42,308 bases of DNA from Desulfuromonas sp. (GTDB lineage Bacteria > Desulfobacterota > Desulfuromonadia > Desulfuromonadales > Geothermobacteraceae): the NCBI GenBank assembly GCA_002868905.1, contig PKUA01000072.1, positions 1 to 42,308 of the forward strand, read 5' to 3'. This document shows, piece after piece, positions 34,453 to 42,308 of this stretch. Position 1 is the stretch's first letter. Each line of letters opens with the position of its first letter. The notes under the pieces were generated by a model. The model ran no database searches, had not been told where the DNA came from, and saw only the letters and a program-made list of their open reading frames with translations. The position numbers and the translations under genes were made by a program.

Positions 34453-35010
34453 TCAGGCTTGTTTGTTGGAAAAAATCTGCGCGGAAAAAATGTAGATCTC
34501 GGCGTCTTCCGCCTGCCATGATTCCGTTGGTAGACCGGCCTTGATGCAGGTCTGCTTCAGGAAGTTCATCCTGTCCCATCCATGCTCTACCGCGACCTGT
34601 GGAAGCAGAACCCCACGATGGATACCTTTTTCGAGGTAAATCCCATGTTTCCCGACTTCGATCTCCTCGGTGTCTTCGATTTTTTCCAGCGGAGACAGGA
34701 CCGAGATTTCGAGATCAAAATCATCGAGTTCGTTTTCTTGCATCGGGTAGAAACGCGGGTCTTTCGTTGCCGAGTTGACCGCCATTTCCGCGACTTCCTT
34801 GAATAACGGCTGTTGGGACTGGAAATTGCCGATGCATCCCCGAAGCTCGCCCTGGCGCTTGATAGTGACGAAACAGCCGCCGCGAACATTGAGGCTTTTC
34901 TCTTCGCGCGGTTCCACGTCGTAACGCCCATCGCGAATGGTGGCGATGATAGCGTTGCGGGCGATCTCGAGGATAGCCTCCTGCTCTTTGGGCGTGAGAT
35001 CCTTATTCAT
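34453..35010 (-). CDS. amrA: AmmeMemoRadiSam system protein A (AMMECR1 family)
   Basis: A protein of 185 aa with the AMMECR1 signature: RGGCFVTIKRQGELRGCIGNF, then AVNSATKDPRFYP and ISVLSPLEKI, and HGIYLEKGIHRGVLLPQVAVEHGW. Start ATG 35010 has GAGGTGATG upstream. In many genomes it sits beside AmrB (MEMO) and a radical SAM AmrS; neither is adjacent here, and the radical SAM gene at 32458 does not look like AmrS. It lies 101 bp downstream of typA on the same strand. The biochemical role is unresolved in the family. Confidence 0.92.
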   Translation of the reverse strand: MNKDLTPKEQEAILEIARNAIIATIRDGRYDVEPREEKSLNVRGGCFVTIKRQGELRGCIGNFQSQQPLFKEVAEMAVNSATKDPRFYPMQENELDDFDLEISVLSPLEKIEDTEEIEVGKHGIYLEKGIHRGVLLPQVAVEHGWDRMNFLKQTCIKAGLPTESWQAEDAEIYIFSAQIFSNKQA

Positions 35011-35111
35011 GGCATCACCTCGGTGCGGCCTTGGGGTTTGTTGCGTCGGCCAGGATGCGCACATGATAAGGCTGTCGTGGCAGCATTTCAAGGCCTTTTC
35101 AAATTAGAGTC

Positions 35112-36926
35112 TCACATTGCCTTTTTCTGCTTCTCGAATTTCTTACGTTCGTTGGCATCAAGGTACTTTTTCCGGAGCCTGATGCTTTTCGGCGTAATTT
35201 CGACCAGTTCGTCGTCATCGATGAATTCGAGCGCCTGTTCCAGGGAAAGCAGACGCGGCGTGGTGATTCTGACTGCATCGTCAGAGCCCGAGGCACGGAC
35301 GTTGGTCAGTTTCTTTCCTTTGCCGACATTGACCACCAGGTCTTTCTCCTTATTGTTCTGGCCGAGAATCATTCCTTCATAGACCTTGATGCCTGTCCCG
35401 ACAAAGAAGATGCCACGATCCTGCAGATTCCAGATAGCGTATGCCACCGTTTCGGTGGCGTCCATCGAGACGAGTACTCCGTTTTTTCTGCCAGGGATCG
35501 GACCTTTGTAAGGAGCATAGCCGTGAAACACATGGTTCAATGTTCCGGTCCCACGCGTGTCAGTCATGAATTCGGTCCTGAAGCCGATCAGCCCACGCGC
35601 CGGGACAATAAATTCGAGCCTTACCACTCCTTCACGCGGTTGCATGGAAGTCATCTCGGCCTTGCGAGTACCGAGTTTCTCAATGACCGTTCCTTGAAAT
35701 TCTTCCGGCACGTCGATGACGAGATGTTCCATCGGTTCGGATGAGACACCGTCGATATCCCGGAAAATGACTTCCGGTTTGCTGACCGCCATCTCGTACC
35801 CTTCGCGGCGCATGTTTTCGATCAGGATCGACAAATGGAGCTCTCCGCGACCGGAGACGCGAAAGGTGTCGGTATTATCGGTTGTTTCGATGCGGAGGGA
35901 GACGTTAGTACGGAGCTCACGCTGCAGTCGCTCTCCAAGTTGTCGACTGGTGACGAATTTCCCTTCCTGACCGGCGAAAGGGGAGGAGTTGACCATGAAA
36001 TACATCGACAGGGTCGGCTCGTCGATGCTGACATATGGCAACGCCTCGGGGTGATTCGGGTCTGCAATTGTTTGGCCGATACTAATCGCTTCGATACCGG
36101 CAACACTGACGATATCACCCGCATTGGCCTGCTCAATCTCAACCTGTTTCAGGCCGGACAAACCGAGGAGTTTGCTGATACGCCCCGTGATCACTTCACC
36201 TCCCTGGCCAACGACCGCAACGTTCTGGCCGGAACGGAGGGTGCCGTTGAACAGTTTGCCGGTGGCGATGCGACCGAGATAGTCATTGTAGGCGATGCTG
36301 GCGACCAGCATTTGCAAAGGGGCGTCCATGTCGCCGGTCGGAGACGGGACATGGTCGCGGATTACATGAAACAGTGGGTCGAGGTTGTCGCCGAGGTTGT
36401 CGTGGTCGAGGGAGGCGTAGCCGAGCTTGGCGCTGGTATAGACGGTCGGGAATTCGAGTTGGTCGTCATTGGCGTCGAGTTCGCAGAAGAGATCGAACAC
36501 CAGATTGAGGACCTCTTCGGGGCGCGCTCCGGGACGATCGATTTTGTTAATCACGACAATCGGTTTCAAGCCGAGGTCGAGCGATTTTTTCAATACGAAA
36601 CGGGTCTGCGGCATTGGCCCGTCAAAAGCATCGACCAACAGCAGCACCGCATCGACCATTTTCAGGACCCGTTCGACTTCGCCGCCAAAGTCCGCATGCC
36701 CCGGGGTGTCGACCAGGTTGATCAGCATCCCGTCACGTTCGATGGCACAGTTTTTCGCGAGAATGGTGATGCCACGTTCCCGTTCCAGGTCATTGCTGTC
36801 CATGATGCGGTCGGCGACTTCCTGGTTGGCGCGAAAGACTCCCGATTGTTTCAACATGGCGTCCACCAGGGTGGTTTTGCCGTGGTCGACGTGGGCGATG
36901 ATAGCGATGTTCCTCAGATTCTGCAT
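35112..36926 (-). CDS. typA: Ribosome-associated GTPase TypA/BipA
   Basis: A translational GTPase of 604 aa. G1 is AHVDHGKTT, followed by RGITILAKN, DTPGHADFGGE (G3) and NKIDRPGA (G4). Then come the EF-G-like domains and the TypA-specific C-terminal domain (FVGTGIKVYEGMILGQ, KKLTNVRASGSDDA, TPRLLSLEQALEFIDDDELVEITP). It supports ribosome assembly and growth at low temperature or under stress. ATG 36926 follows GGAGAG; an upstream in-frame start at 36953 is less likely. A terminator-like hairpin lies 26 bp upstream of the start codon, in the transcribed leader if the promoter is beyond it. Confidence 0.97.
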   Translation of the reverse strand: MQNLRNIAIIAHVDHGKTTLVDAMLKQSGVFRANQEVADRIMDSNDLERERGITILAKNCAIERDGMLINLVDTPGHADFGGEVERVLKMVDAVLLLVDAFDGPMPQTRFVLKKSLDLGLKPIVVINKIDRPGARPEEVLNLVFDLFCELDANDDQLEFPTVYTSAKLGYASLDHDNLGDNLDPLFHVIRDHVPSPTGDMDAPLQMLVASIAYNDYLGRIATGKLFNGTLRSGQNVAVVGQGGEVITGRISKLLGLSGLKQVEIEQANAGDIVSVAGIEAISIGQTIADPNHPEALPYVSIDEPTLSMYFMVNSSPFAGQEGKFVTSRQLGERLQRELRTNVSLRIETTDNTDTFRVSGRGELHLSILIENMRREGYEMAVSKPEVIFRDIDGVSSEPMEHLVIDVPEEFQGTVIEKLGTRKAEMTSMQPREGVVRLEFIVPARGLIGFRTEFMTDTRGTGTLNHVFHGYAPYKGPIPGRKNGVLVSMDATETVAYAIWNLQDRGIFFVGTGIKVYEGMILGQNNKEKDLVVNVGKGKKLTNVRASGSDDAVRITTPRLLSLEQALEFIDDDELVEITPKSIRLRKKYLDANERKKFEKQKKAM

Positions 36927-36951
36927 GGTAACTACTCTCCGTTCCTCACGC

Positions 36952-37002
36952 AAAAACGCAAAGCCGTCGGCGATTATTCAATGCCACTGATCGGCTTTGC
37001 GT
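36952..37002 (-). promoter_or_regulatory. Attenuator-like hairpin in the typA leader
   Basis: On the minus strand ACGCAAAGCCG (37002-36992) pairs perfectly with CGGCTTTGCGT (36966-36956), followed by T to 36952 (five T in all). The 25-nt loop has an inner GGC/GCC pairing. The element ends 25 nt before the typA start codon. It has the form of an intrinsic terminator. It may instead end a short upstream minus-strand transcript. Confidence 0.55.
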
Positions 37003-37260
37003 CCTGGATGAGGTGTGGTTCAAAAAATTCGTTTTGGGCCAAGCGCAGCAACATACTCCCAAACTTCTTGAAAAGCCAGAGAAAAATGATGGTTTTTCAT
37101 TCATGAATGGTCGCCCTTTCGCTTGCGTTGGGCGGGAAAAACGCCTAATCTCTTTCTCGTTTGCCGGGACGTTGTGAAAATGCTGCCGGTTCAGGTCGGC
37201 AACTGTTCGCTGCAATTCCCGGAACCATCGACGTCGATCCCCGTATTTAGGATTGCTTTC
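37003..37260. other. Divergent intergenic region typA / M48 gene
   Basis: No gene I can support. A minus-strand frame starting at 37104 encodes a Cys-rich peptide (three consecutive Cys codons) but runs through the hairpin and lacks gene-like composition. ATTCATGAAT at 37099-37108 is a perfect 10-bp palindrome. I see no strong promoter on either strand. Confidence 0.4.
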
Positions 37261-38514
37261 ATGCCAACCTCCCTACGTCATCATAGCACGCTCCTGGTTC
37301 TGGTTGTCTGCGCGGCGCTTCTGCTGGGTGGCTGCGGGGCTATGCAGCGTCATTTCGAGACGACCAACCTGACCACGACAGAAATTACGCAGTTTTCCGG
37401 GGCGAGTTCTCGACTGATCGAACAGGTTTTTGGCGGGTCGTACCGGGATGAGGCATTGGAGCAGCGGCTCGATCAACTTGTCGTCAACCTGCAGTCAGCA
37501 ATCGATGGGAATGCCGAACCTGTCCGAGTTCGGATTGTCAATGATTCAATCCCCCGTTCCTATGCTGTCCCCGGCCAGATTCTTCTGAGCCGCGGCCTTG
37601 TCGCCACATTAAAACAGGATGGATTGCTGGCGGCCGTTCTCGCCCATGAACTCGGCCATCTCAGGGCAGGGCACTGGCAGCGCAGCCTGCGGGACAAGCC
37701 CTTCGCCCCGGTCCTGCTTGCTACCAACTTTTCTGAAGCGAAACCGTCACCGACAGACGTGATGCAGCGTCGGGCGGAAGATTATGTCTCTTTTTTATTG
37801 GAAGACGGATTCCCACGCGAAGATGAGAAAGAAGCTGAAGCGTTGGGCCGGGACATGTTGGCCAGGTCCGGCTACGACCCCGGTTTAGTAGTATTGTCAA
37901 GGAACCTCCTTGAAGGTGCAATGGCGGGAAGGGAAATTCTCGGTTGGCCCAGGACCCATCCCGATCGCGGATTGCGCAGTGGGCGAGACCGAACCGGGTT
38001 TCAGGTATCTCCGGAAGGAGCGCCCACCTATATGACCGACCTGCTTTCAATGCAGGCCGGTTACCGTTTGTTGGACAAAGCGCATTTGCTGGAGCGAGCG
38101 GGAAATGTCGTCGAAGCCATTCCGGTCTACATGGACGCGGCTACGCTTGCTCCCGAGCAGTCTCTGATCCTGACCGGGCTCGGCATGGCATACCTCCAGG
38201 TCGGCGAGCTGACTGCGGCCCACCTCAATTTGCGCCGAGCCATTCTGAATGATGGAGGATATTACCGAAGTCGTTTTGGTTATGGCTTCGTCCTTGACCG
38301 GATGGGGCGAAGCGATGAGGCAATCGTGCAGTTGCAAAGAAGCATAGAGCTGCTGCCGACGGTCAAAGCCGTTTTCCTGCTGGCTCGCTGCCATGCTCGT
38401 CGTGGTGATATCGACCAGGCCGTCAATCTCTTTCGACGGGTCGCTGCAGGAAAAGATACCGACCTGGCGAAGCAGGCTCATCAGGCCATTCGGGAGTTGA
38501 ATAAGGACGAATAA
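37261..38514 (+). CDS. M48 metalloprotease lipoprotein with TPR repeats (BepA-like)
   Basis: A 417-aa periplasmic lipoprotein. Lipobox LGGC at 22-25 follows a hydrophobic signal. HExxH is AHELGHLRAGHW with His129, Glu130 and His133; the third ligand is the Glu in DEKEAEALGRDML. From about residue 265 the protein is made of TPR-like helices (ERAGNVVEAIPVYMDAATLA, LGMAYLQVGELTAAHLNLRR, ARRGDIDQAVNLFRRVA). This layout matches BepA, which acts in outer-membrane protein quality control. AGGA lies upstream of ATG 37261. The next gene's ATG overlaps its stop (TAATG). Confidence 0.88.
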   Translation: MPTSLRHHSTLLVLVVCAALLLGGCGAMQRHFETTNLTTTEITQFSGASSRLIEQVFGGSYRDEALEQRLDQLVVNLQSAIDGNAEPVRVRIVNDSIPRSYAVPGQILLSRGLVATLKQDGLLAAVLAHELGHLRAGHWQRSLRDKPFAPVLLATNFSEAKPSPTDVMQRRAEDYVSFLLEDGFPREDEKEAEALGRDMLARSGYDPGLVVLSRNLLEGAMAGREILGWPRTHPDRGLRSGRDRTGFQVSPEGAPTYMTDLLSMQAGYRLLDKAHLLERAGNVVEAIPVYMDAATLAPEQSLILTGLGMAYLQVGELTAAHLNLRRAILNDGGYYRSRFGYGFVLDRMGRSDEAIVQLQRSIELLPTVKAVFLLARCHARRGDIDQAVNLFRRVAAGKDTDLAKQAHQAIRELNKDE

Positions 38515-39053
38515 TGGATTGGGAACCGTACATGGAGAAGGGGGAGAGGATCCGCTGGGAAGGGAAGCCGGCTCCGCGCTGCTTCACGTTTCGCAACTGG
38601 AAACATTCCCTGTTCGGGCTGCTATTGACCCTGTTTGCTGTCTGGTGGCAAGTAGTCGCAGTTCAACTCTCGGCAGTTTACGGTTTGTCTTATCTCGTTT
38701 GGATCCCGGTTCCCTTCTGGTTGGGCGGACTCCACCTCGCTTTTGGACACCTGGTCATTGCCAGGCTCGAGTGGGATAAAGTCGGTTACCTGGTAACCGA
38801 CCGGCGCATCATGATTCAGCGAGGATTCCGAAAGCCGATTTTCGAACATGCTCCTTTGTCCGAGGTTTGCTACTTTCGGCTTCATCGCTATGCCGCAGAA
38901 CTCGGTACTGTCCGGGTTTACTCATCCGATGCTACACGCCCGCTGAAATTGCTCTGCCTGGAATACCCGGGTCGATTAACCGACTTGCTGGAAAAGGAGA
39001 TGTTTGCTCGCGGCGTCCTGGCGGGGGAGGCCGAATCCGGCGAAAGCGTTTGA
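38514..39053 (+). CDS. PH-domain membrane protein (bPH2/YdbS type)
   Basis: A 179-aa protein with two membrane helices at about 31-75 (HSLFGLLLTLFAVWWQVV, LVWIPVPFWLGGLHLAFG), then a bacterial PH domain: YLVTDRRIMIQRGF, PLSEVCYFRLHRYAAELGTVRVYS and the C-terminal helix. The N-terminal GERIRWEGKPAP is typical. Function unknown. It is coupled to the M48 gene through a one-base stop/start overlap, which points to a shared envelope role. Confidence 0.84.
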   Translation: MDWEPYMEKGERIRWEGKPAPRCFTFRNWKHSLFGLLLTLFAVWWQVVAVQLSAVYGLSYLVWIPVPFWLGGLHLAFGHLVIARLEWDKVGYLVTDRRIMIQRGFRKPIFEHAPLSEVCYFRLHRYAAELGTVRVYSSDATRPLKLLCLEYPGRLTDLLEKEMFARGVLAGEAESGESV

Positions 39054-39183
39054 CCGGGAAGCCTGCGGGCGGCTAAAGTAAACAGTCCTATGGTTTGATG
39101 TTTCGAAGGTCGGTTTGGCGACGGGATGTCAGGCATGGTCATGCAATTTCTACCAAAAAGATACAGGGACGATAGAAAACAAG

Positions 39184-40542
39184 ATGGATAAACGGTTTTA
39201 CCTTGAAACATTCGGGTGTCAGATGAATGTCGTCGATTCAGAGCGAATCGTTGACCTGCTGCACCAGATTGGCTATAGGCAGATTGATAAACCCGATGCG
39301 GCCGACTTGATCCTGCTTAACACCTGCTCGGTGCGGGACAAGGCGGAACGCAAGGTGCGGGGTCACCTTGGCCGGTTCAAGCCGATTAAGGATAAACGCC
39401 CGGAATTGATTATCGGTGTCGGAGGATGTGTCGCGCAACAGGAAGGGGAGGCGTTTTTCGAATCGGTCCCCTATCTTGACCTGATCTTCGGGACGCACAA
39501 TATCCACAAACTCCCGGAGTTGGTCCTCGACCTGGAAAAACAGCGGGTCAAGAGGCACGCTGTTGAATTTCTCGACCGGGAGACCCGGTTGCAGCTTTTT
39601 CCGAAGAGAGTGGAGGGTGAAAGCGTTGCTCGTTATGTGACGGTGATGCAGGGGTGCGACAATTTTTGTTCCTACTGTGTCGTTCCACATGTTCGGGGTC
39701 GGGAAGTCAGCCGACCGAGTTCGGATATTGTCCTGGAAGTGACGGAATTGGTCACCGCCGGGGTCCGTGAAGTGACCCTGATCGGGCAGAACGTTAACTC
39801 CTACGGAACCAAGGAGGCCGGTGAGATCTCTTTTGCCGATCTGCTTCGGCAAATCCACCAGGTCGAGGGATTGGAGCGAATTCGTTTTACCACCTCGCAT
39901 CCGAAGGATTTATCAAACGAATTGATCGACTGTTTCGGGGAATTGCCGAAGCTCTGCAAGTCACTTCAACTGCCGGTTCAAAGTGGTTCGGATCGAATCC
40001 TGCATTTAATGAATCGAGGTTACAGTCAACAACAGTACCTGCAAAAGGTGGAACGATTGAAATCCGTTTGTCCGGACATTCGTTTGACAACCGACCTGAT
40101 CGTCGGCTTCCCGGGTGAAACCGAGAATGATTTTCTGCAGACCCTGGCTGTTGTGGAGCAGGTGAAATTTGCCGACGCCTATACATTTCTTTACTCCCCT
40201 CGACCCGGCACCGCGGCGACCGAACTCGAAGATGAAACACCGGCGGAGCTCAAACAGGAATGGTTCGACCGACTGCTGGAGGTTCAGGGCCGGATATCAC
40301 TCGACTGCTGGAAAGCCGATATCGGTCAGATTGTGCCGATTCTTGTCGAGGGGGAGAGTCGGCGGGGAGACGGACAACTTTTCGGCCGAAGCACATGGAA
40401 TCGGATCGTCAATTTTGCCGGGCCGAAAAGTTTAATTGGCAGGATCGTTCCGATCCGTATCACCGGTTCCTTTAAAAACTCCCAGGTCGGGGAACTGGTG
40501 GAGGCTCCAACCGGGGATCTGCCGCAGGCAAGCTGTCAATAA
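39184..40542 (+). CDS. miaB: tRNA-2-methylthio-N6-dimethylallyladenosine synthase MiaB
   Basis: Radical SAM methylthiotransferase of 452 aa that converts i6A37 to ms2i6A37 in tRNAs reading UNN codons. The N-terminal auxiliary-cluster domain has Cys12 (LETFGCQMN), NTCSVRDKAERK and GGCVAQQEG. The radical SAM motif is CDNFCSYC with Cys158, Cys162 and Cys165. The C-terminal TRAM domain runs to the end. ATG 39184 gives the family-typical MDKRFYLETFGC; an upstream in-frame TTG at 39115 is unlikely. The ribosome site is weak. 130 bp separate it from the PH-protein gene. Confidence 0.96.
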   Translation: MDKRFYLETFGCQMNVVDSERIVDLLHQIGYRQIDKPDAADLILLNTCSVRDKAERKVRGHLGRFKPIKDKRPELIIGVGGCVAQQEGEAFFESVPYLDLIFGTHNIHKLPELVLDLEKQRVKRHAVEFLDRETRLQLFPKRVEGESVARYVTVMQGCDNFCSYCVVPHVRGREVSRPSSDIVLEVTELVTAGVREVTLIGQNVNSYGTKEAGEISFADLLRQIHQVEGLERIRFTTSHPKDLSNELIDCFGELPKLCKSLQLPVQSGSDRILHLMNRGYSQQQYLQKVERLKSVCPDIRLTTDLIVGFPGETENDFLQTLAVVEQVKFADAYTFLYSPRPGTAATELEDETPAELKQEWFDRLLEVQGRISLDCWKADIGQIVPILVEGESRRGDGQLFGRSTWNRIVNFAGPKSLIGRIVPIRITGSFKNSQVGELVEAPTGDLPQASCQ

Positions 40543-40598
40543 CACACGTTTGATCGACTGATTACAACAGTGAGTTTTCACGCAAGGGACCTCAATGC

Positions 40599-42308
40599 AT
40601 GGCCAAAGGTCGGATTCTCGCCATAGACGATGAACTCTACTCCCGCCGGTTTTACGGCGAGGTGCTGAGCCCCGAGGGTTATCAGGTCAGGACCGCGAGT
40701 AAACCGCAGGAGGGTCTGGATATCCTGCAGCGGGAGGATTTCGATCTCGTCATTATTGATATGGATATGAGCGAGATGGGCGGTGTCGAGTTCGCGCAAA
40801 CGGTTCGACAGGACCACCCGGAGCAGGATATCATCGTCGTCACCAGCAAGGACGATGTCGAGCTTGCGGTCGAGGCGATGAAGTACGGCGTCTCCGAGTA
40901 CCTTCTCAAACCGCTGAATACTGACGAATTTCTCCTGGTTATCAGCCGACTTTTGTTCCGACAATCCCAGGGGCGAGAGCATCAGCAGCTGATGCAGGAG
41001 AATATCGAATTCGCCTCCATCCTCGGCTATTACCGTAAATGTCTCTCCTTGCTGCGTATCAACGACCTGGACCGCCTCGGGGACCTGATTCTCGATACGA
41101 TGATGGAGTTGCTCAGGGCGGAAGGGGCGCTGCTCTGGCTGGTCAGCTACGGCGGACGCAATTTTCGATTGCGTTGCCGCAGGGGACTGGCCCAGCCATT
41201 GGCCGGTGAGGATAACTGGTTGCCTGATGCGATGCAGTTGCGGCAACTGGAACTCGGCGAGCCGACCATCGATGAAAAGGGTGTGACTCTCTGGCTGCCG
41301 CTTGTGATGGACCATGAACCGCTGGCGGTCATCAGGGTTGAAACCCCCACCGGCCGCAAGCGCTTCGGGCGGCGCGATCTCAAGCTTGCCGAAGTTATCG
41401 GTGAATTTGCTTCCTGTGCCCTGGCCAACGTACTGAACCTGCGCAGGGTTGAGCACGGCAGCTTGCGGCAACCGAGCAGTGAAGCCTACCGGATGCCGAT
41501 TTTTCGTGACCACGTAGCGCGGGAATTACATAAAGCACGACGGTACGGCCGCAACCTGTCGGTTATCAAACTCACGATCGAAAATCATGCCGAGCTTGCC
41601 ACCCGATTTCGTGAACGGGAATTGAGCGATGCAATCCAGCGACTTGTCGGGACGGTGAATACCGTGCTGCGTGATGCCGATATCATGGGGCAGCCGGCAC
41701 CGGGGGATTTTTACATCCTGTTGCCTGAAACCGATTATTGGGGTTCTCTGGTGTTGCAACGCCGCATTCGACGTGCTCTGGTCGGACAGTTGACCGTCTG
41801 TGATCTCAAAAAAAGCTATCCGATTGAGATGCTGCTGAGATCGGCTTCTTTTCCGACGGATGGCGGCAATTTCGATCAGCTCGCCGAAGCGATTGAACGA
41901 CGCCTGGAGAGGCTGCACGACAGCTTGTATTACCGCACCAAGTTCGATGAATTGGAATTTTGGGATATCGTCGGAAATCTGTTCGGGTCACCGCAGGACT
42001 TTCGACTCGACGGCAGGATGTTACGAGTGGCCCCCCACCTCGCGAGCTACGAATCGTCACTGATCAGCCGCTATGTTCGCATGCCGGCCGAACGTTTCGG
42101 CGCCATCCTGCGTGCTTTCTGCCGCGAGGTCGTTGAATCGTCACGGATTCGTGGCATCATCTATCTGAGTTGTGCAAACTTCGACGAAGCTCGCCGCAAT
42201 CTACCCTATCTGCGTGAATTGGAGGAGAGCTCAACCACGGTTTTCCTGGTCGGAGGCGATCGCCGCGTCAGCTGGGATCTGAACAACATCATGCCGATTT
42301 TTATTGAT
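40599..42308 (+). CDS. Response regulator with GAF-like and degenerate GGDEF domains (partial, runs off the window)
   Basis: The frame is open from ATG 40599 to the last base (570 codons) without a stop, so the 3' end is missing. The receiver (1-120) has Asp10-Asp11, phospho-acceptor Asp54 (VIIDMDMSEMGG) and Lys in YLLKPLN. A GAF-like region spans about 145-285 (LLRAEGALLWLVSYGGR, LAEVIGEFASCALANVLNL). Then a GGDEF-like fold follows (about 300-440): ELHKARRYGRNLSVIKLTIE and VNTVLRDADIMGQPAPGDFYILLPETD, where the catalytic GGDEF is replaced by APGDF. The last 130 residues (FWDIVGNLFG, VFLVGGDRRVSW) form a further domain I do not recognise. AAGGGA is upstream. Confidence 0.85.
   Translation, partial: MAKGRILAIDDELYSRRFYGEVLSPEGYQVRTASKPQEGLDILQREDFDLVIIDMDMSEMGGVEFAQTVRQDHPEQDIIVVTSKDDVELAVEAMKYGVSEYLLKPLNTDEFLLVISRLLFRQSQGREHQQLMQENIEFASILGYYRKCLSLLRINDLDRLGDLILDTMMELLRAEGALLWLVSYGGRNFRLRCRRGLAQPLAGEDNWLPDAMQLRQLELGEPTIDEKGVTLWLPLVMDHEPLAVIRVETPTGRKRFGRRDLKLAEVIGEFASCALANVLNLRRVEHGSLRQPSSEAYRMPIFRDHVARELHKARRYGRNLSVIKLTIENHAELATRFRERELSDAIQRLVGTVNTVLRDADIMGQPAPGDFYILLPETDYWGSLVLQRRIRRALVGQLTVCDLKKSYPIEMLLRSASFPTDGGNFDQLAEAIERRLERLHDSLYYRTKFDELEFWDIVGNLFGSPQDFRLDGRMLRVAPHLASYESSLISRYVRMPAERFGAILRAFCREVVESSRIRGIIYLSCANFDEARRNLPYLRELEESSTTVFLVGGDRRVSWDLNNIMPIFID

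Noticed and set aside
36992-37005. GEMM-I (c-di-GMP-I riboswitch) signature GGACGCAAAGCC on the minus strand before typA
   Set aside because: The GCAAACC part, the tetraloop-receptor stem and the closing strand are not found around it. The match is explained by the self-complementary hairpin.
36946-37215. Minus-strand frame with a Cys-Cys-Cys run as a typA leader peptide
   Set aside because: The frame runs straight through the hairpin, has poor gene-like composition, and typA has no link to cysteine supply.
40578-41513. Minus-strand open frame (311 codons) at the window end
   Set aside because: The opposite strand encodes a receiver/GAF protein with intact motifs over the same bases; the minus frame has no recognisable domain.

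Overview
The window is ordinary-looking bacterial chromosome of moderately high GC, densely packed with genes on both strands. I see no rRNA, tRNA, CRISPR array, phage or insertion sequence. The gene set (biotin pyruvate carboxylase, NtrC-type sigma-54 activator, REC-PilZ and MshEN proteins, rubrerythrin-type ferritin-like proteins, AmrA, NfeD/slipin pair, SrkA, AcpH) suggests an anaerobic or microaerophilic Gram-negative of the Desulfuromonas/Geobacter/Pelobacter lineage. That placement is inference from gene content and remembered family distribution, not a search result.

Layout. 172-1704: Tat-exported, probably lipid-anchored M19 dipeptidase-like protein, then a terminator. 2199-2852: 54-residue protein and ferritin-like diiron protein, then a terminator. 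3116-5442: srkA, arfB, a GFA-type zinc protein and a DCC-family gene broken by one in-frame TGA. 5549-7084: Ycf46-like AAA ATPase, running tail-to-tail into rlmI and its overlapping ArsR-family regulator gene (minus strand). 8707-11351: Ca2+/Na+ antiporter, DUF3108 protein, MazG-like protein and isochorismatase-family hydrolase, tightly coupled. 11375-12340: rhomboid protease (minus). 12506-14286: MaoC-like dehydratase, REC-PilZ regulator and nitroreductase. 14309-18907 (minus): orphan NtrC-type regulator followed by a large AsmA-like envelope protein. 19029-21178: NfeD protease and slipin. 21521-24973: pyruvate carboxylase with a good sigma-70 promoter and a Fur-like site far upstream. 24974-25885: mostly noncoding, with a strong terminator, two hairpin elements and a small zinc-ribbon gene. 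25886-28561: M20 peptidase (minus) divergent from an M23 endopeptidase. 28707-31291: MshEN-GAF protein, DUF362 protein and AcpH. 31276-33798 (minus): radical SAM protein and FAD oxidoreductase. 33961-34434: second ferritin-like protein. 34453-36926 (minus): typA and amrA, with an attenuator-like hairpin in front of typA. 37261-40542: M48-TPR lipoprotein, PH-domain membrane protein and miaB. 40599 to the end: a REC-GAF-degenerate-GGDEF regulator cut by the window edge.

Themes. Three separate proteins belong to c-di-GMP-type signalling but none can make the nucleotide: a REC-PilZ protein, an MshEN protein lacking its usual ATPase, and a regulator whose GGDEF site has decayed. A second theme is envelope maintenance (AsmA, NfeD/slipin, rhomboid, M23, M48-TPR, PH protein). 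A third is iron and oxidative stress (two ferritin-like proteins, SrkA, a Fur-like site). No single stretch is clearly a new defence or biosynthetic system. The best candidates for undescribed biology are the radical SAM/FAD pair, the MshEN-GAF protein, the typA leader hairpin, and the Fur-like site with no evident iron gene.
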